Source: Pelagibacterium nitratireducens
GTDB taxonomy: Bacteria > Pseudomonadota > Alphaproteobacteria > Rhizobiales > Devosiaceae
DNA: 64,000 nt
Assembly (NCBI RefSeq): GCF_037044555.1
Contig: NZ_CP146275.1
Span: 3,514,501 to 3,578,500 of the forward strand
Direction of reading: 5' to 3'
Made by a program: the position numbers and the translations under genes. This document shows positions 27,129 to 36,616 of this stretch, one piece after another. Numbering within the stretch: the first letter of the stretch is position 1; each line of letters opens with the position of its first letter. The notes beneath the pieces are model-generated. The model searched no databases and was not told the DNA's origin. It was given only the letters and a program-made list of their open reading frames with translations.

Positions 27129-27953
27129 TCAGTGATCGAGTGGCTGGGTGTTGCCGTGCAGATCCAGTGGAAGCGAAATGACCACCGGCTCTTCCGCCAG
27201 CCCGAAGCGGGCGTTTTCAATGCTCTCGCGAATGACTTCGGACATAGCAAGACCGGCGCCGCCGGGATTGCCGTCACGTATTTCAGCCAGCACCAGCGCA
27301 TGGCGGTTGATCGAGCGCTTGAAACGCTCGTCGGTATCGATGGGCGCGCTGATGGCGAAAGCATTGAGGATACAAGCCTCGATGATCGAGGAAAAGGTCT
27401 GCATGAATGGATTGCCCGAGGCGATCAGCACCTCCTGATGAAAGACCAGGTCAGGCTCGGCATAGGTCTTTCGGGTATGATGGGGCTTGTCCATCAGATT
27501 GAGCGCGTATTGCATGCGCTCGATATTGAGCGGGGTGCGCCGCAACGCGGCCTGAGCGGCAGCGGCGGGCTCAAGTGCCTGACGCACCTCGAAGATCTTG
27601 CGCAGGAAGCCGTTGTCGACGCCAAGCTCTATGCGCCAGCTCAGGACCTGGGGATCGTAGAGATTCCAATAGCTTTCATTGAGCACCCGCGTGCCGATCT
27701 TGGTCTTTGAGACCAGCAGGCCCTTGGCCGACAGAGTCTTGATTGCCTCGCGCAAGGCGGTTCGCGACACCGTGTATTGATCGATCAGATCGCTCTCGGG
27801 GGGCAAAAGGGAGCCGGGCGGATACTCGCCGCGCAGAATCCGCATTGCGATGTCGCGCGTGATGAGCGCGTGCGCGGATTTGATGGGACCGGTCAGCAGC
27901 CGCGGCAGCACCGCGTTATTGTCGGCATAGATATCGTTGTGCATCACCACCAT
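27129..27953 (-). CDS. FadR-subfamily (FCD) GntR regulator
   Basis: Regulator of about 274 residues. The winged helix covers about residues 25-95 (YPPGSLLPPESDLIDQYTVS, RTALREAIKTLSAKGLLVSK) and an all-helical FCD ligand domain follows, with metal-type residues in EPDLVFHQEVLIASGNP and the final NRHALVLAEIRDG. Such regulators usually bind organic acids, so it is the likely controller of the TRAP and aldolase gene sets beside it. Several start codons are packed behind GGAGGAG (27956, 27953, 27944); 27953 has the best spacing but this is not certain. Confidence 0.88.
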   Translation of the reverse strand: MVVMHNDIYADNNAVLPRLLTGPIKSAHALITRDIAMRILRGEYPPGSLLPPESDLIDQYTVSRTALREAIKTLSAKGLLVSKTKIGTRVLNESYWNLYDPQVLSWRIELGVDNGFLRKIFEVRQALEPAAAAQAALRRTPLNIERMQYALNLMDKPHHTRKTYAEPDLVFHQEVLIASGNPFMQTFSSIIEACILNAFAISAPIDTDERFKRSINRHALVLAEIRDGNPGGAGLAMSEVIRESIENARFGLAEEPVVISLPLDLHGNTQPLDH

Positions 27954-27956
27954 CAT

Positions 27957-28322
27957 TCTCCTCCAATCATGATGCGGTTTTCGACGGCGTGCTTCCCTGC
28001 TCACGGCACGTCATGCGGTCGGGCCCTCTCCGGCCCACCGCTTGCTCCGGCCTCCTCTCGTTTTGAAGTGGTATGGTGCAAATCTGGTCCATTGCCAACT
28101 CGAAGCCAAATGACTTCGCTGCTTGCCAAGGGAGTGGCAAACCTTTGCATCGTAGTCGCCGGACGATTACTTTGCCCACCGAATAGGCAGCAGGTCAACT
28201 CGCTGTAGAATAATCATATTATTGGATGGTGGGTGGCAAAGGCTTATCGAATACAATGGCCGATACCCGCCGCACGGCGTGCTCGAACCGGCGGCCGATC
28301 AACTTTTCACTAGAAGGAAATT
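27957..28322. other. Intergenic region, nothing firm
   Basis: About 365 bp between the FCD regulator and tRNA-Arg. It should contain the regulator's promoter on the minus strand. Open frames here lack ribosome-binding sites and protein-like composition. I found no strong hairpin, repeat or conserved box. Confidence 0.5.
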
Positions 28323-28399
<77 letters not shown>

Positions 28400-28584
28400 C
28401 CGGGGCGCTGGGCGCCCAAACGGTTCGGCGGGAACCTACTGTAAGCGCGAGCGGGGTGCAACAGGGATTTGACCCGGTGCGACCAGGGAATGGTTCTCGG
28501 GGCCCATGGCCTGCAGCGGACCTTGCGGGGTGGCAAACACCGTGCATAGATGCGACTAAAGTCTATCGAGTTGGGAGGCTCGCC

Positions 28585-29925
28585 TTGGGGGGAAATCGGG
28601 ATATAAATGGCTTGGCGTGGCTGCGGCTTCTGGCGGTGACCCTCACTGTTGCCATTGGCGCAGCTCACCCGGCACAGGCCCAGCGGCCCGATGCGCAGGA
28701 TATGCTGGTGGGCTGGAATCGGCTGATTCTTGAACTTGTTCGGCACACGCCCACTTATTCTCCGCCCGTGGCCAGCCGCGCATTTGCCTATCTGGGGGTT
28801 ACCGCTTATGAGACGGTGGCAAGCGGGGACGACCGGTTCCTAACGCTCGCCGGCCAGCTCAATGCGCTTGAGCCCCTGCCCACACGGGAACCCGACGCCG
28901 CCTACGATGAAGCGATCCTGCTGCATGCGGCGATGAGCTTTGGCGCCAATGCGTTTTTCGGCAATACCGGTCCCACTGGCCAGCGCGCCATGAATACCAT
29001 GGACACCCGCACGGCAGCGATGCTGGCCGAGGGGATCGATCAGGAAATCGTTGCCCGCAGCACGACGCTGGGCACCGCAATCGGACAGCATATCCTGGAT
29101 TGGTCACTCGATGATGGCGGGGCGGTCGTTGAAAATCTGGGTTTTCCCTATGATTTCGAGACCGTGGAAGACCCCGCTCTCTGGGTCCCCACCAATCGGG
29201 TAGCGGTGCAGCAGGCGCCGCTGTTGCCCGGCTGGGGACACAACCGCCCCTTTGCCATGCCTGCAGGCAACAGTTGTGCTCTGCCGCCACCACCCGCCTT
29301 CAGCCAAGAGCCGGGCTCGGCGTTTTACGAGGAGGCCATGGAGGTCCACGACGCGGTGGTCAACCTGACTGACGAGCAGGAGGCCATCGCCCGGTTCTGG
29401 TCGGACGATCCGATGCTGTCGCCTACGCCGCCGGGCCATTGGATCTTCCTCACGCTCGATGCGCTCGAAGGCAAGGATGCCGATCTCGCCGAAACCGTCG
29501 ATGTTCTGGCCCGACTCGGTATCGTGCTGGCTGATTCATTTATCGGGTGTTGGGACGCAAAATATCAGTACAACCTCGTGCGCCCGGTGACCTATCTCAA
29601 CCGACTGGTCGATCCGAATTGGCAGCCCATCCTGATCACCCCACCCTTTCCCGAATATCCTTCGGGTCATTCCACCCAATCGGGCGCTGCCGCGGGCATG
29701 CTGCAAGCTCATTTCGGCGAAAAGTTCGCTTTTTCCGACCGGACCCATGAAGATGACGGGCTGGCTGTCCGGCACTATTTAAGTTTCTGGGAGGCAGCCG
29801 AAGAAGCGGCGATCTCGCGGCTCTATGGCGGTATTCACTTCCGCTCAGCCATAGAACAGGGGCTCGAACAGGGCTTGTGCATCGCCGGATTCACCAACGC
29901 GCTGGTAACGCGGAGCTCATCATGA
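28585..29925 (+). CDS. Vanadium-dependent haloperoxidase-like protein (PAP2 superfamily), exported
   Basis: Protein of 446 residues from a TTG start placed six bases after GGGAGG; a TTG at 28612 is the alternative and no ATG fits. A signal peptide ends near AQA-Q (about residue 32). The acid-phosphatase/haloperoxidase fold is shown by KYQYNLVRPVTY, PSGH (residues 359-362) and SRLYGGIHFRSA with the would-be vanadate or phosphate ligand His418. Similar proteins are common in bacteria and many are untested, so halide oxidation is not proven. It overlaps the next gene by four bases (ATGA). Confidence 0.8.
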   Translation: MGGNRDINGLAWLRLLAVTLTVAIGAAHPAQAQRPDAQDMLVGWNRLILELVRHTPTYSPPVASRAFAYLGVTAYETVASGDDRFLTLAGQLNALEPLPTREPDAAYDEAILLHAAMSFGANAFFGNTGPTGQRAMNTMDTRTAAMLAEGIDQEIVARSTTLGTAIGQHILDWSLDDGGAVVENLGFPYDFETVEDPALWVPTNRVAVQQAPLLPGWGHNRPFAMPAGNSCALPPPPAFSQEPGSAFYEEAMEVHDAVVNLTDEQEAIARFWSDDPMLSPTPPGHWIFLTLDALEGKDADLAETVDVLARLGIVLADSFIGCWDAKYQYNLVRPVTYLNRLVDPNWQPILITPPFPEYPSGHSTQSGAAAGMLQAHFGEKFAFSDRTHEDDGLAVRHYLSFWEAAEEAAISRLYGGIHFRSAIEQGLEQGLCIAGFTNALVTRSSS

Positions 29926-31511
29926 TGCGATTTGCAATCGGGTTGATCCTTCTTGCGGCACCCGCGTTGGGTCAGGAGTCAACCATTCCACGCTTTGTCG
30001 AGGTCACCGACAGCGCCGGGATCGACAGCGTCTTTTCGGGCGAGTGGGAGTATATGGTGGGCGGGGGTGTAGCCGTCTTTGATTGCGACGCCAACAGCTT
30101 GCCCGATATGGTGTTGGCCGGTGGCTCCGCTATGGCAAAATTATACCGCAACACCGGCGAAGTTGGCGGCGCGCTCAGCTTTGCAGAAGCGGCAAGCGGG
30201 TTGGAGATGGACGCCGTAACCGGCGCCTATCCCCTCGATATCAACAGCGACGGCATTATGGATGTGGTACTGCTGAGGGTGGGTGAAAACCAGCTCATGC
30301 GCGGGCTGGGCGATTGCCGGTTCGAAAGCGCCAACACCGATTGGGGGTTTGATGGTGGGGACGGCTGGTCCACGGCCTTTGCCGCCACCTGGGAGGCCGG
30401 GCAAAGCTGGCCGACAATCGCCATCGGCAATTATGTCGATCGATATGAAACGATGATGCCCTGGGGATCGTGCACCGACAACTGGCTGCACCGTCCGGAC
30501 ATCACTGACGATCGTTTCGGCGGGCCGATCCCGCTGACACCGAGCTATTGCGCGCTTTCGATGCTGTTTACCGACTGGAACCGGTCGGGCACGCCATCGC
30601 TGCGCGTTTCCAATGACAGGGAGTATTACAAGGGCGGGCAGGAACAGCTCTGGCGCATCCATGCCGGCTTGGCGCCTGAACTTTACGGCCCCGACGACGG
30701 CTGGCAGCGGTTGCGCATCTGGGGCATGGGCATTGCCGGCCACGATCTCAATTCAGATGGCTATCCAGAATATTTCCTCACCTCGATGGCCGACAACAAG
30801 CTTCAGGTGCTGTCCGAAATTCCTGACGCGGGCGCCCCGCTTCCGGTCTATTCCGACCTTGCCTATGCGCGCGGCGTCACCGCGCACCGCCCCTATACTG
30901 GCGGAGAGATCAAGCCCTCGACGGCATGGCATGCCCAATTCGAGGACATCAACAATGACGGGCTGACCGATCTGTTCGTCGCCAAGGGCAATGTGTGGGA
31001 GATGCCCGATTTCGCGCTGCTCGATCCCAATAATCTACTGCTCCAGCAGCCGGACGGCACGTTCTTCGAAGCGGGAGAAGAGGCGGGGGTTGCCAGTCTT
31101 TTGACCGCGCGCGGCGCAGCACTGGCCGATTTCAATCTCGACGGTCGGCTCGATCTCGTCGTCGTCAATCGGCACGCCAACGCCCAGCTTTGGCAAAATG
31201 TCAGCGACAATTTGGGCAACTGGCTGGCAATAGCCCCCCACCAGTCTGGCGCCAATCGCGATGCCATCGGCGGTTGGATCGAGGTGCGGACGGGCGATGG
31301 TGTTCAGCGCCGCGAGATCACATCGGGCGGCGGGCATGTGAGCGGGGTCGCGGGATTTGCTCATTTCGGGCTGGGCGATGCGCAAAGGGCGGACATCCGT
31401 ATGCTCTGGCCTGACGGCACCGAAGGTGAATGGCAGGCCGTACAAGCGGGAGTCTTTTACAGTCTCGAACGCGATGCGCCATTGGCGCGCCGGCATCCGG
31501 ACGCGAACTGA
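29922..31511 (+). CDS. Exported FG-GAP/ASPIC-UnbV (CRTAC1-like) protein
   Basis: Protein of 529 residues with a short signal peptide (MMRFAIGLILLAAPALGQ). FG-GAP-like repeats with calcium-loop signatures recur: FDCDANSLPDMVL, LDINSDGIMDVVLL, HDLNSDGYPEYFL, EDINNDGLTDLFV, and ADFNLDGRLDLVVV. The C-terminal ASPIC/UnbV domain has NRDAIGGWIEVR, HVSGVAGFAHFGLG and WPDG. It is translationally coupled to the haloperoxidase-like gene, so the two exported proteins probably work together. The precise function is unknown. Confidence 0.82.
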   Translation: MMRFAIGLILLAAPALGQESTIPRFVEVTDSAGIDSVFSGEWEYMVGGGVAVFDCDANSLPDMVLAGGSAMAKLYRNTGEVGGALSFAEAASGLEMDAVTGAYPLDINSDGIMDVVLLRVGENQLMRGLGDCRFESANTDWGFDGGDGWSTAFAATWEAGQSWPTIAIGNYVDRYETMMPWGSCTDNWLHRPDITDDRFGGPIPLTPSYCALSMLFTDWNRSGTPSLRVSNDREYYKGGQEQLWRIHAGLAPELYGPDDGWQRLRIWGMGIAGHDLNSDGYPEYFLTSMADNKLQVLSEIPDAGAPLPVYSDLAYARGVTAHRPYTGGEIKPSTAWHAQFEDINNDGLTDLFVAKGNVWEMPDFALLDPNNLLLQQPDGTFFEAGEEAGVASLLTARGAALADFNLDGRLDLVVVNRHANAQLWQNVSDNLGNWLAIAPHQSGANRDAIGGWIEVRTGDGVQRREITSGGGHVSGVAGFAHFGLGDAQRADIRMLWPDGTEGEWQAVQAGVFYSLERDAPLARRHPDAN

Positions 31512-31610
31512 AAAACCATAAGCCAAAATGTCAGCTGACCTAGAGATAGCTCGTCCTTGGGGCAGGACGCGGGACATGATCCCGCGCGGCGCGCTCAAAG
31601 GAGAGATGAA

Positions 31611-32228
31611 ATGAGAAAGCTCAGTGTTGCTGCCTTTGTCAGCCTTGACGGGGTTGTGCAGGGCCCTGGCGGCCCGCAGGAAGATACCGATAACGGCTTT
31701 ACGCTCGGCGGATGGACGGTGCCCTATTTCGACGCAGCCGTCGGCAAGGCCATGGAGGCCATTCTTTCCGATCCGTACGATCTGTTGCTGGGTCGCCGGA
31801 CCTACGAGATCTTTGCCAATCACTGGCCAAAGCTCGAGGGGCAAGACGAATTGGCCGACCAGTTCGGCGCCATCAACAAATATGTCGCCACCCGCAACCC
31901 CGGCTATGCAACGGACTGGCAAAACAGCCATGTTCTCAAGGGCGATGCCGTTGCGGCGGTGCGCCAGCTCAAAACCGAAGAGGGGCGAAACCTTCTCACG
32001 CAAGGTTCGGCGCAATTGATCCAAGCGCTATTCGCCTCAGACGTGGTCGATGAAATTCACACCCTCACCTTCCCGGTGCTGCTGGGAAAGGGCAAGCGGC
32101 TGTTCGGTGGCGGCGAGGCGCCCAGTGCGCTGAGGCTGATCGGTTCGGTCACCTCACCGAGCGGGGTTACCATCAACCGCTACGGAGTTGCCGGCGCGGT
32201 CCAGACGGGAAGCTTCGCGCTGGAATAG
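31611..32228 (+). CDS. Dihydrofolate reductase-fold protein (RibD C-terminal family)
   Basis: Protein of 205 residues after AAGGAGAG: MRKLSVAAFVSLDGVVQGPG, LLGRRTYEIFANHWP, then NLLTQGSAQLIQALFASDVV and LTFPVLLGKGKRLFGGG. This is the DfrA/YyaP-like RibD_C subfamily, predicted NAD(P)H reductases with unknown substrates rather than folate enzymes. It stands 99 bp after the CRTAC1-like gene and ends 38 bp from a convergent YciI-like gene, with a hairpin between. Confidence 0.88.
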   Translation: MRKLSVAAFVSLDGVVQGPGGPQEDTDNGFTLGGWTVPYFDAAVGKAMEAILSDPYDLLLGRRTYEIFANHWPKLEGQDELADQFGAINKYVATRNPGYATDWQNSHVLKGDAVAAVRQLKTEEGRNLLTQGSAQLIQALFASDVVDEIHTLTFPVLLGKGKRLFGGGEAPSALRLIGSVTSPSGVTINRYGVAGAVQTGSFALE

Positions 32229-32236
32229 GCATCAAG

Positions 32237-32259
32237 GGCGCCGATCGTTTCGGCGCCCC
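32237..32259. terminator. Hairpin between convergent genes
   Basis: GGGCGCCGA and TCGGCGCCC form a perfect 9-bp stem with loop TCGTT in the 38-bp gap between convergent genes. It lacks a T-run on either side, so termination strength is uncertain, but the location fits a bidirectional stop. Confidence 0.5.
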
Positions 32260-32266
32260 CATGCTG

Positions 32267-32611
32267 TCAGCCCATCGACATGATCTCGAGCAGTTCCACT
32301 TCGCCCTCCCACTGCGGCCAGTGGGTCTCGTGCAGTTCGAGAAATTTACGAACCCAGGCGACGGCCTCAGCCTCGCTGTCGAGCTCGTAGATGGCAAAGC
32401 CGGCGACCACTTCCTTGGTCTCGGTGAAGGGGCCGTCCACCTTGAGCTTGCCCTTTTTGATCGCGCCCAACCCCATTCTGGCCATGCCGCCATTGTCGAT
32501 GAGCTTGGGCCCGGCCTCCTGGGCCAAACCCCCGATCGCCATCATCAGTTCGGCGGGCGGCTGGCCGATTTCGGCCGCGTTGGTGGTGGTCACCATGGTG
32601 AGATATTTCAT
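32267..32611 (-). CDS. YciI-like (DGPF domain) protein
   Basis: Small protein of 114 residues: MKYLTMVTTTNAAEIGQPPA, MARMGLGAIKKGKLKVDGPF (carrying the VDGPF signature), then AGFAIYELDSEAEAVAWVRK. The DGPF/YCII family often sits near ECF sigma factors; none is present here. The ATG at 32611 has GGAGAACGGACAG before it. The biochemical role is not known. Confidence 0.85.
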   Translation of the reverse strand: MKYLTMVTTTNAAEIGQPPAELMMAIGGLAQEAGPKLIDNGGMARMGLGAIKKGKLKVDGPFTETKEVVAGFAIYELDSEAEAVAWVRKFLELHETHWPQWEGEVELLEIMSMG

Positions 32612-32712
32612 CTGTCCGTTCTCCATATTGAGCCGACCCGCCATGCGGGCCGACCAAAGGACGACCGGAGCTTAGGCCACCCGACATTTTTTATTCAGAC
32701 AGAAAATCTGGA

Positions 32713-34527
32713 TCAATCATCCATCTTGAGCGCCTTGATGAAAGCTTCCTGGGGGATTTCGACCTTGCCGAACTGGCGCATTTTCTTTTTCCCCTCCTTC
32801 TGCTTTTCGAGCAGCTTGCGCTTGCGGGTCGCGTCGCCGCCATAGCATTTGGCGGTCACGTCCTTGCGCATGGCGCGCACCGTCTCGCGGGCGATTATGC
32901 GCCCACCGATGGCGGCCTGGATTGGAATGACGAACAGGTGCGGGGGGATCAGATCCTTCAATTTTTCGCACATCTGGCGTCCGCGATGCTCGGCCTGGGA
33001 ACGGTGCACCAGCATCGAGAGCGCATCGACCGGCTCGGCGTTGACCAGAATACTCATCTTGACCAGATCGCCGGCGCGATAATCGTCGAGCTGGTAATCG
33101 AAACTCGCATAGCCCTTGGAGATCGATTTGAGCCGATCGTAGAAATCGAACACGACTTCGTTGAGCGGCAGATCATATTCCACCATGGCCCGCTGGCCGA
33201 CATAACTCAGATTGGTCTGGATGCCGCGCCGGTCCTGGCAGAGCTTCAAAATCGCGCCGAGGTAATCGTCGGGCGTCAGAATCGTCGCCTTGATCCAGGG
33301 CTCGCGAATTTCCTCGATCTTGACCACATCGGGCAGGTCGGCCGGATTGTGCAGCAACAGCTCTGTGCCGTCAGTCATCTGCACCTCATAGACCACGGAG
33401 GGCGCCGTGGTGATGAGATCGAGATTGAACTCGCGGGTCAGCCGCTCCTGGATGATCTCGAGATGCAAAAGTCCCAGAAAGCCGCAACGGAACCCAAACC
33501 CAAGCGCCGCCGAAGTTTCCATCTCGAAGGAAAAGCTCGCATCGTTCAAGCGCAGCTTGCCCATGGCAGCCCGCAGATCTTCGAAATCCGACGCATCGAC
33601 CGGAAACAGGCCGCAGAACACAACGGGCTGGGCCGGACGGAAACCGGGAAGCGGTTCGGCCGTCGGCTTTCTGTCGTCGGTAATGGTGTCGCCGACATTG
33701 GTATCGGCCACTTCCTTGATCGAGGCGGTGAAGAACCCGATTTCGCCTGGCCCCAGTTCGCCCACTTCGACAAGCTTGGGGGTAAACACACCCACCCGGT
33801 CGAGTTCATAAGAGGCGCCCGCCTGCATCATGCGGATCTTCTGGCCCTTCCTGATACGTCCGTCGATCACCCGGATCAGTACCACCACGCCCAGATAGAG
33901 GTCGTACCAGCTGTCGACAAGCATGGCCTTGAGCGGAGCATTCTCATCGCCTTTCGGCGCTGGCAGACGCTCGACGATTGCGGCTAATACCTTGTCGATC
34001 CCCAGCCCGGTCTTGGCGGAAATTTCCACCGCCTCGGAGGCATCGATGCCGATCACGTCCTCGATCTGCTGCTTGACGCGCTCGGGTTCGGCGGCCGGCA
34101 GATCGATCTTGTTTAATACCGGCACGATCTCGTGGTTCACCTCGATGGCGTGATAGACATTGGCCAATGTCTGCGCCTCGACGCCCTGGGCGGCATCGAC
34201 AACAAGGAGCGAGCCTTCGCACGCGGCAAGCGAGCGGTTGACCTCATATGCAAAATCGACATGGCCCGGGGTATCGATCAGGTTGAGCACGTAGTGCTCG
34301 CCATCGGTGTGCTCATATTCGAGCCGCACGGTCTGGGCCTTGATGGTGATGCCCCGCTCGCGCTCGATATCCATGGAATCGAGAACCTGCTCTTTCATCT
34401 CGCGCAGATCGAGCCCGCCAGTGAGCTGGATCAGGCGGTCGGCAAGCGTCGATTTCCCGTGGTCGATGTGGGCCACGATGGAAAAATTGCGGATCCGGGA
34501 AAGCGGGGTCTTCTGCGGTGTTTTCAT
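32713..34527 (-). CDS. lepA: Elongation factor 4 (LepA)
   Basis: Ribosome-associated GTPase of 604 residues, the usual LepA length. It starts [20 protein letters not shown] and has G1 [10 protein letters not shown]3 DTPGHVDF, and G4 NKIDLP. The LepA-specific C-terminal end includes [20 protein letters not shown] and [13 protein letters not shown]. The open frame extends 127 codons upstream but that part overlaps the divergent extensin-like gene and is not LepA-like. The divergent gene starts about 127 bp away. Confidence 0.97.
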   Translation of the reverse strand: MKTPQKTPLSRIRNFSIVAHIDHGKSTLADRLIQLTGGLDLREMKEQVLDSMDIERERGITIKAQTVRLEYEHTDGEHYVLNLIDTPGHVDFAYEVNRSLAACEGSLLVVDAAQGVEAQTLANVYHAIEVNHEIVPVLNKIDLPAAEPERVKQQIEDVIGIDASEAVEISAKTGLGIDKVLAAIVERLPAPKGDENAPLKAMLVDSWYDLYLGVVVLIRVIDGRIRKGQKIRMMQAGASYELDRVGVFTPKLVEVGELGPGEIGFFTASIKEVADTNVGDTITDDRKPTAEPLPGFRPAQPVVFCGLFPVDASDFEDLRAAMGKLRLNDASFSFEMETSAALGFGFRCGFLGLLHLEIIQERLTREFNLDLITTAPSVVYEVQMTDGTELLLHNPADLPDVVKIEEIREPWIKATILTPDDYLGAILKLCQDRRGIQTNLSYVGQRAMVEYDLPLNEVVFDFYDRLKSISKGYASFDYQLDDYRAGDLVKMSILVNAEPVDALSMLVHRSQAEHRGRQMCEKLKDLIPPHLFVIPIQAAIGGRIIARETVRAMRKDVTAKCYGGDATRKRKLLEKQKEGKKKMRQFGKVEIPQEAFIKALKMDD

Positions 34528-34653
34528 GGGGCCGCTGATAGCAGCAAACCCGGCGTTTCGGGAAGATGGTTTGTGCGCGGTTAACGCGAGTTTTGGCAAC
34601 ATGTCGCGGCTTTGCGCGTTGGAGATGGGTCTGATCGCCTTTCGGAGCCGCAA

Positions 34654-35418
34654 ATGACCCGCATCGCCGTGCTGTTTTCTCTGGTCCTGTTCACAGCAAT
34701 GCCGACCATCGGCCAGGAAATCCAGGCCGAGCCCCCGCTGCCCCAACCGCGCCCCGAAGAGTTGGGCGGCGACAATGGGGTTGAGGAGGTGCCTCTCGCC
34801 GGGCCCGAGACCACGCAAGTGGATAAGCCCGAGCCGCAAACCGGCGAACTCGAACGCGTCTATCAGGCCGCCTGTCCGCCCCTGCTCACCGGATCGATTA
34901 TCGGACAAATGGTGTCGCCTCTATCGGAAGGCAGTTGCGGGTTGCAAAGCCCGATCGCGGTGTCAGGTATTGTCGTCAATGGAAGGGAAATCCCGCTCTC
35001 GGGCGTGCCGGTCACCAATTGCACGATGGCCACCGCGTTGGCCGATTGGGCCGGCGAGGTCGATGCCTATGCCGTCGCGGTGCTCGATACAGAAATTGAA
35101 AGCCTCGTCACCGGGCCGGGCTACACCTGCCGCCTGCGCAATGGGGCCGATACGGGGTTCGTATCCGAACACGGCCTGGGCAACGCGATCGACATCACCG
35201 CCGTCGATTTGGTCGATGGGAGCACCATTTCGGTGCTTGACGATTGGCGTGCCCTGCCGGCCCAGCCGGAAGCCAAATTCTTAGGCTTTGCCCATTCGGC
35301 GGCGTGTGGGCGGTTCACAACGGTCCTCGGCCCCGAAGCCAATTCCGAACACGAGGACCATTTCCACTTCGATCTGGGCTGTCACGGCCAAAGCTGCACA
35401 GCCCAGATCTGTGAATAG
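34654..35418 (+). CDS. Extensin-like C-terminal domain protein, exported
   Basis: Protein of 254 residues with a signal peptide ([20 protein letters not shown]) and a Pro/Glu-rich spacer. The extensin-like domain follows, with paired cysteines (AACPPL, GSCGL, TNCTM, YTCRL, AACGRF) and metal-type motifs [11 protein letters not shown] and [11 protein letters not shown]. The pattern resembles LAS-fold peptidoglycan carboxypeptidases, so a periplasmic cell-wall role is plausible but not shown. It is divergent from lepA and convergent with the beta-propeller gene, two bases away. Confidence 0.85.
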   Translation: MTRIAVLFSLVLFTAMPTIGQEIQAEPPLPQPRPEELGGDNGVEEVPLAGPETTQVDKPEPQTGELERVYQAACPPLLTGSIIGQMVSPLSEGSCGLQSPIAVSGIVVNGREIPLSGVPVTNCTMATALADWAGEVDAYAVAVLDTEIESLVTGPGYTCRLRNGADTGFVSEHGLGNAIDITAVDLVDGSTISVLDDWRALPAQPEAKFLGFAHSAACGRFTTVLGPEANSEHEDHFHFDLGCHGQSCTAQICE

Positions 35419-35420
35419 AC

Positions 35421-36290
35421 CTACTGGGTAAGGCTCATTGCGATCAGCGCACCCTGTTGCATCTGGGGCACCAGAACCATCGACTCGTGGGCAGAAATAT
35501 CGGCAGCGCCGGCGCCCACAGTGGCGAGTTCGACAGTGTCCCCATCGCGCCAGCCATAGATGGTGCCGGTCGGGTTGTCATTAAAGACGATGATATCGCC
35601 GATGGCCGCCACCCCGTCGATAGCGCCGATTTCAGTGGCACCATCCAGCGGGGTTACACCGGTGGCGTTCCCGTCGACGCCATAGAGTCCTCCCGGTGTC
35701 CCGAAGGTGAAATTTTCGCCCATATCGGCACCCATCGAGCCGACGATGATCTGCCCGTCATGGGCAAAAAGCCCATTGGGGAAGGTCATCCCGTCATCGG
35801 GGCCGAACCAGATCGACGCCTCGCCATCGGCATAGCGCCAGATGGTCTGGCCGAACATGTCGGAAATGTAGACATTGCCATCATCATCGGCGGTGACATC
35901 ATTGGGAAACGCTGCACCTTGCATGGTGACGGTTTCCACAAGCGTCCCGTCGTCCAACGAGACAATATGGAAGCCCATATTGTCGGCGACAAACAACTGG
36001 CCGTCGACGATGGCCATGCCGCGCGGGTCCTGCAGGCCGGTCACCCATTGCTCCTCGACCATCTCGCCATCGGGCGAAACGAGCGAGAGATAACCGTTTT
36101 CGCCGGCCTCGGCGCCCATGGCGACCATGTTGCCGATGATAATGCGCTCGTTGGCGGTGTCGTAAATCACCGATTCTGGCATCTGGAACCCTTCCAGGCG
36201 CCAGGATTCGGTCAGTTCCATGCCCAGGGCCGGCAGTGCAAGGGTCGATGCGGCACAAGCCGCCAGAAGGGCGAGCGTCAGATTTTTCAT
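35421..36290 (-). CDS. Exported beta-propeller protein (SMP-30/NHL-like)
   Basis: Protein of 289 residues with a signal peptide (MKNLTLALLAACAASTLALP). It has repeating blades such as MPESVIYDTANERIIIGNMV, DPRGMAIVDGQLFVADNMGF, PNDVTADDDGNVYISDMFGQ and FPNGLFAHDGQIIVGSMGAD. The asparagine/aspartate pattern in PNDVTADDDGNVYISD is like SMP-30/gluconolactonase, but catalytic assignments are not secure. It is probably a periplasmic binding or lactonase-like protein. The start follows AGGAGAAG. Confidence 0.78.
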   Translation of the reverse strand: MKNLTLALLAACAASTLALPALGMELTESWRLEGFQMPESVIYDTANERIIIGNMVAMGAEAGENGYLSLVSPDGEMVEEQWVTGLQDPRGMAIVDGQLFVADNMGFHIVSLDDGTLVETVTMQGAAFPNDVTADDDGNVYISDMFGQTIWRYADGEASIWFGPDDGMTFPNGLFAHDGQIIVGSMGADMGENFTFGTPGGLYGVDGNATGVTPLDGATEIGAIDGVAAIGDIIVFNDNPTGTIYGWRDGDTVELATVGAGAADISAHESMVLVPQMQQGALIAMSLTQ

Positions 36291-36307
36291 GGGTCTTCTC
36301 CTCATCT

Positions 36308-36329
36308 GGGCGCCATCCACCCGGCGCCC
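36308..36329 (-). repeat. Hairpin before the beta-propeller gene
   Basis: GGGCGCC and GGCGCCC pair over an 8-base loop, 18 bp upstream of the beta-propeller start. It lies between that gene and the possible 60-residue ORF and could be a 5' UTR structure. No T-run follows. Confidence 0.4.
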
Positions 36330-36340
36330 GAGGTCAAACT

Positions 36341-36523
36341 TTAGCAATCTGACTGCGGCCTGTCATGTGCGACCATGGGGCAATGGACTTCCTGGTGCGG
36401 GTGATAGGCTGGCAGGTCGGCCAGAGTGTGCAAATCGAGATGGTCCAGCGCTTCGAAATTGTGCGGGCGGGTTCCGATCTGGGGATCGGGCTCAGTGAGA
36501 AACCGGAAGAATGCTTTTAACAT
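36341..36523 (-). CDS. Possible small protein, 60 residues
   Basis: Open frame MLKAFFRFLTEPDPQIGTRP, then HNFEALDHLDLHTLADLPAY and a His-rich end finishing in SDC. Composition is protein-like (a basic hydrophobic N-terminus, balanced acids), and it fills the gap between the LysR gene and the propeller gene. There is no clear ribosome-binding site. I do not recognise a family. It may be chance. Confidence 0.35.
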   Translation of the reverse strand: MLKAFFRFLTEPDPQIGTRPHNFEALDHLDLHTLADLPAYHPHQEVHCPMVAHDRPQSDC

Positions 36524-36616
36524 TTGTCGTGGCCTTGGATAAACTTTCCGTCAGTATCGACCAGCAGGACAGATGCGACCATCGACATCTTCTGCACCCG
36601 CGTTTAGAAAAACTAT

